DNA from: Methylocapsa sp.
GTDB taxonomy: Bacteria; Pseudomonadota; Alphaproteobacteria; Rhizobiales; Beijerinckiaceae
NCBI GenBank assembly: GCA_017353815.1
Contig: JAFMSB010000091.1
Coordinates: 1-6,768 of the forward strand
Direction: 5' to 3'
DNA length: 6,768 nt
In this document: positions 5,683-6,768 of the stretch, piece after piece
Numbering within the stretch: position 1 is the first letter of the stretch
Layout of the letters: the number at the start of each line of letters is the position of its first letter
Position numbers and translations under genes: made by a program
Notes under the pieces: model-generated
Database searches by the model: none
Told to the model about the DNA's origin: nothing
The model's input: only the letters and a program-made list of their open reading frames with translations

Positions 5683-6768
5683 TCATAGCCACCAGATGCC
5701 GAACAAAATCGAGATTATCGTCAGCGGCGCGCCGGCTTTGAAATAGGCCCAGAAACCGATCTTGACTCCGCCGCGGCGCGCGCGTTGAGCGACAATCAAA
5801 TTGGCCGCCGAACCAACCAGCGTGAAATTGCCGGCAAGCGTCGAGGCCATGGCTACCACGAGCCAGGCACGCTGCGAATCAGGAAGGCTCGTGATGAATG
5901 GCTTTAGAACGAGAACCGCTGGGACGTTGCTGACGAGATTCGATAACACAGCCGTGATGGCAGAAAGAACAACCCCATTTTCGAAATGGAACTGGCCTAC
6001 TTTTTCGACGAGTTCCGGCGATAGCACGGTCCTCTCCAGCCCCGTAACCACGATGAAGAGTCCGGCGAACATGAGCAGAAGAGGCCAGTCGATCTCTTGG
6101 TAGACCCTCTCGGGTTTTAGCCTGCGGGTGAGCAGCAGCAGCGCGCCTCCCACGATAGCGACTTTCGCGGCAGAAAAGCCCGCGAAAAACAAGAGAACCA
6201 TCGCAGCCGTGACGAGAACGGATTTGATGACCAGAGCGCGGTGATAGCGCACCCCAATCTGGGCAGTGGCGGGAAAACGGCCGCGGTGCAAAAATTCACG
6301 CGGGTAGATAAGAGCGATGAGCATCACTGTGAGGACGAGGCCGAAGGCCGCCACCGGCCACAGGGCTCCGGCAAATGTCCCATAGGGGACGTGCGAGAGG
6401 CTGCCGATGATCATGTTTTGCGGATTGCCGGTGATCGTTGCCGTGCTGCCGGCGTTGGAAGCCATAGGGATCGCCAAGAGATAGGGAACTGGATCGCGCT
6501 TGAGCCTCTTGGCAAGATCGGCGACGAGCGGAGTCAGGGCAAGGCAGATCGTATCGTTGACGAGGAATGCCGAGAATGATCCAGCGACCGCCACGATCGC
6601 GGCGAGGAAGACGAGAGGGTAATGGGCGCGCGGGGCAATCCAATTGCTCACAATAGCGAAGAAACCTGATAGGCGCAGATTCGCAACGACGATCATCATC
6701 CCGAGCAAGAGGGTGATCGTGTCGAAGTCGACCGCCCGGTAGGCCTGGCCGAGCGTAACAACGCCCAA
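5683..6768 (-). CDS. ArsB/NhaD/CitMHS-type inner-membrane permease (5' end outside window)
   Basis: The 361 visible residues are almost wholly hydrophobic, with about 9-10 membrane helices, and show the two-fold internal repeat of ion transporter (IT) superfamily permeases. Residue numbers here count from the window edge. Repeat one has VDFDTITLLLGMMIVV (13-28), SAFLVNDTICLALTPLV with the conserved Asn-Asp (66-82) and the hairpin motif GNPQNMIIGS (114-123). Repeat two mirrors this with EIDWPLLLMFAGLFIVV (225-241), LSNLVSNVPAVLVLKPF (275-291) and GSAANLIV (319-326). The frame is open to the edge, and members of the family usually have about 50 more N-terminal residues, so the TTG at 6768 is probably internal. 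The stop is TGA at 5685-5683. The substrate cannot be told: arsenite, sodium/proton exchange and di- or tricarboxylates or other anions are all found in the superfamily, and no arsR, arsC or other telling neighbour is visible. It is followed 36 bp downstream by the broken YdcZ-type gene, so the two probably form one transcript. Confidence 0.9.
   Translation of the reverse strand: MGVVTLGQAYRAVDFDTITLLLGMMIVVANLRLSGFFAIVSNWIAPRAHYPLVFLAAIVAVAGSFSAFLVNDTICLALTPLVADLAKRLKRDPVPYLLAIPMASNAGSTATITGNPQNMIIGSLSHVPYGTFAGALWPVAAFGLVLTVMLIALIYPREFLHRGRFPATAQIGVRYHRALVIKSVLVTAAMVLLFFAGFSAAKVAIVGGALLLLTRRLKPERVYQEIDWPLLLMFAGLFIVVTGLERTVLSPELVEKVGQFHFENGVVLSAITAVLSNLVSNVPAVLVLKPFITSLPDSQRAWLVVAMASTLAGNFTLVGSAANLIVAQRARRGGVKIGFWAYFKAGAPLTIISILFGIWWL

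Noticed and set aside
5186..5692. A 168-codon minus-strand frame treated as its own gene
   Set aside because: Only its middle (5452-5387) looks like real protein, and that part is the frameshifted centre of the YdcZ-type gene. The rest is out of frame.

Overview
The window looks like chromosomal DNA of an alphaproteobacterium, most likely order Hyphomicrobiales and plausibly the Beijerinckiaceae/Methylocystaceae side. This is inferred from the high GC content (about 60% or more by eye), strong GC-ending codon use, the alphaproteobacterial character of the adenylosuccinate synthetase, and two proteins whose sequence style I associate with Rhizobiales: a histidine kinase with a K-I-N-H-D-M-R-N H-box, and a single-span protein starting MADYYSLL. 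There is no phage, transposon, CRISPR, tRNA or rRNA signal.

Layout, left to right. Positions 1-552 (+) hold the C-terminal end of a pyridine nucleotide-disulphide oxidoreductase cut by the window edge. It is clearly related to the family dimerisation domain but diverged at the usual His-Glu position. Positions 553-696 are a GC-rich gap with several inverted repeats. Positions 697-2175 (+) encode a membrane sensor histidine kinase with no response regulator in view. A 125-bp leader with a perfect GC-rich hairpin precedes purA (2301-3596, +), which is complete and canonical. After a 54-bp gap, 3651-5135 (+) encodes a single-span protein of unknown function with a conserved short N-terminal helical region, disordered Pro/Ala linkers and a conserved periplasmic C-terminal domain.

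The right end is on the opposite strand, converging on the + block. An ArsB/NhaD/CitMHS-type permease (5683 to the right edge, -, partial) is followed 36 bp downstream by a small YdcZ/DUF606-type (DMT superfamily) membrane protein gene (5646-5209, -). That gene is broken by two compensating single-base frameshifts and an in-frame amber codon.

How it works together: purA catalyses the committed step from IMP towards AMP. The kinase and the single-span protein flank it on the same strand, and no functional tie can be shown from the sequence. The minus-strand pair looks like a small transport operon whose second gene is decaying or mis-sequenced. I see no clear new multi-gene system. The most concrete anomaly is the triply damaged YdcZ-type gene. 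The most open question is the function of the protein downstream of purA.
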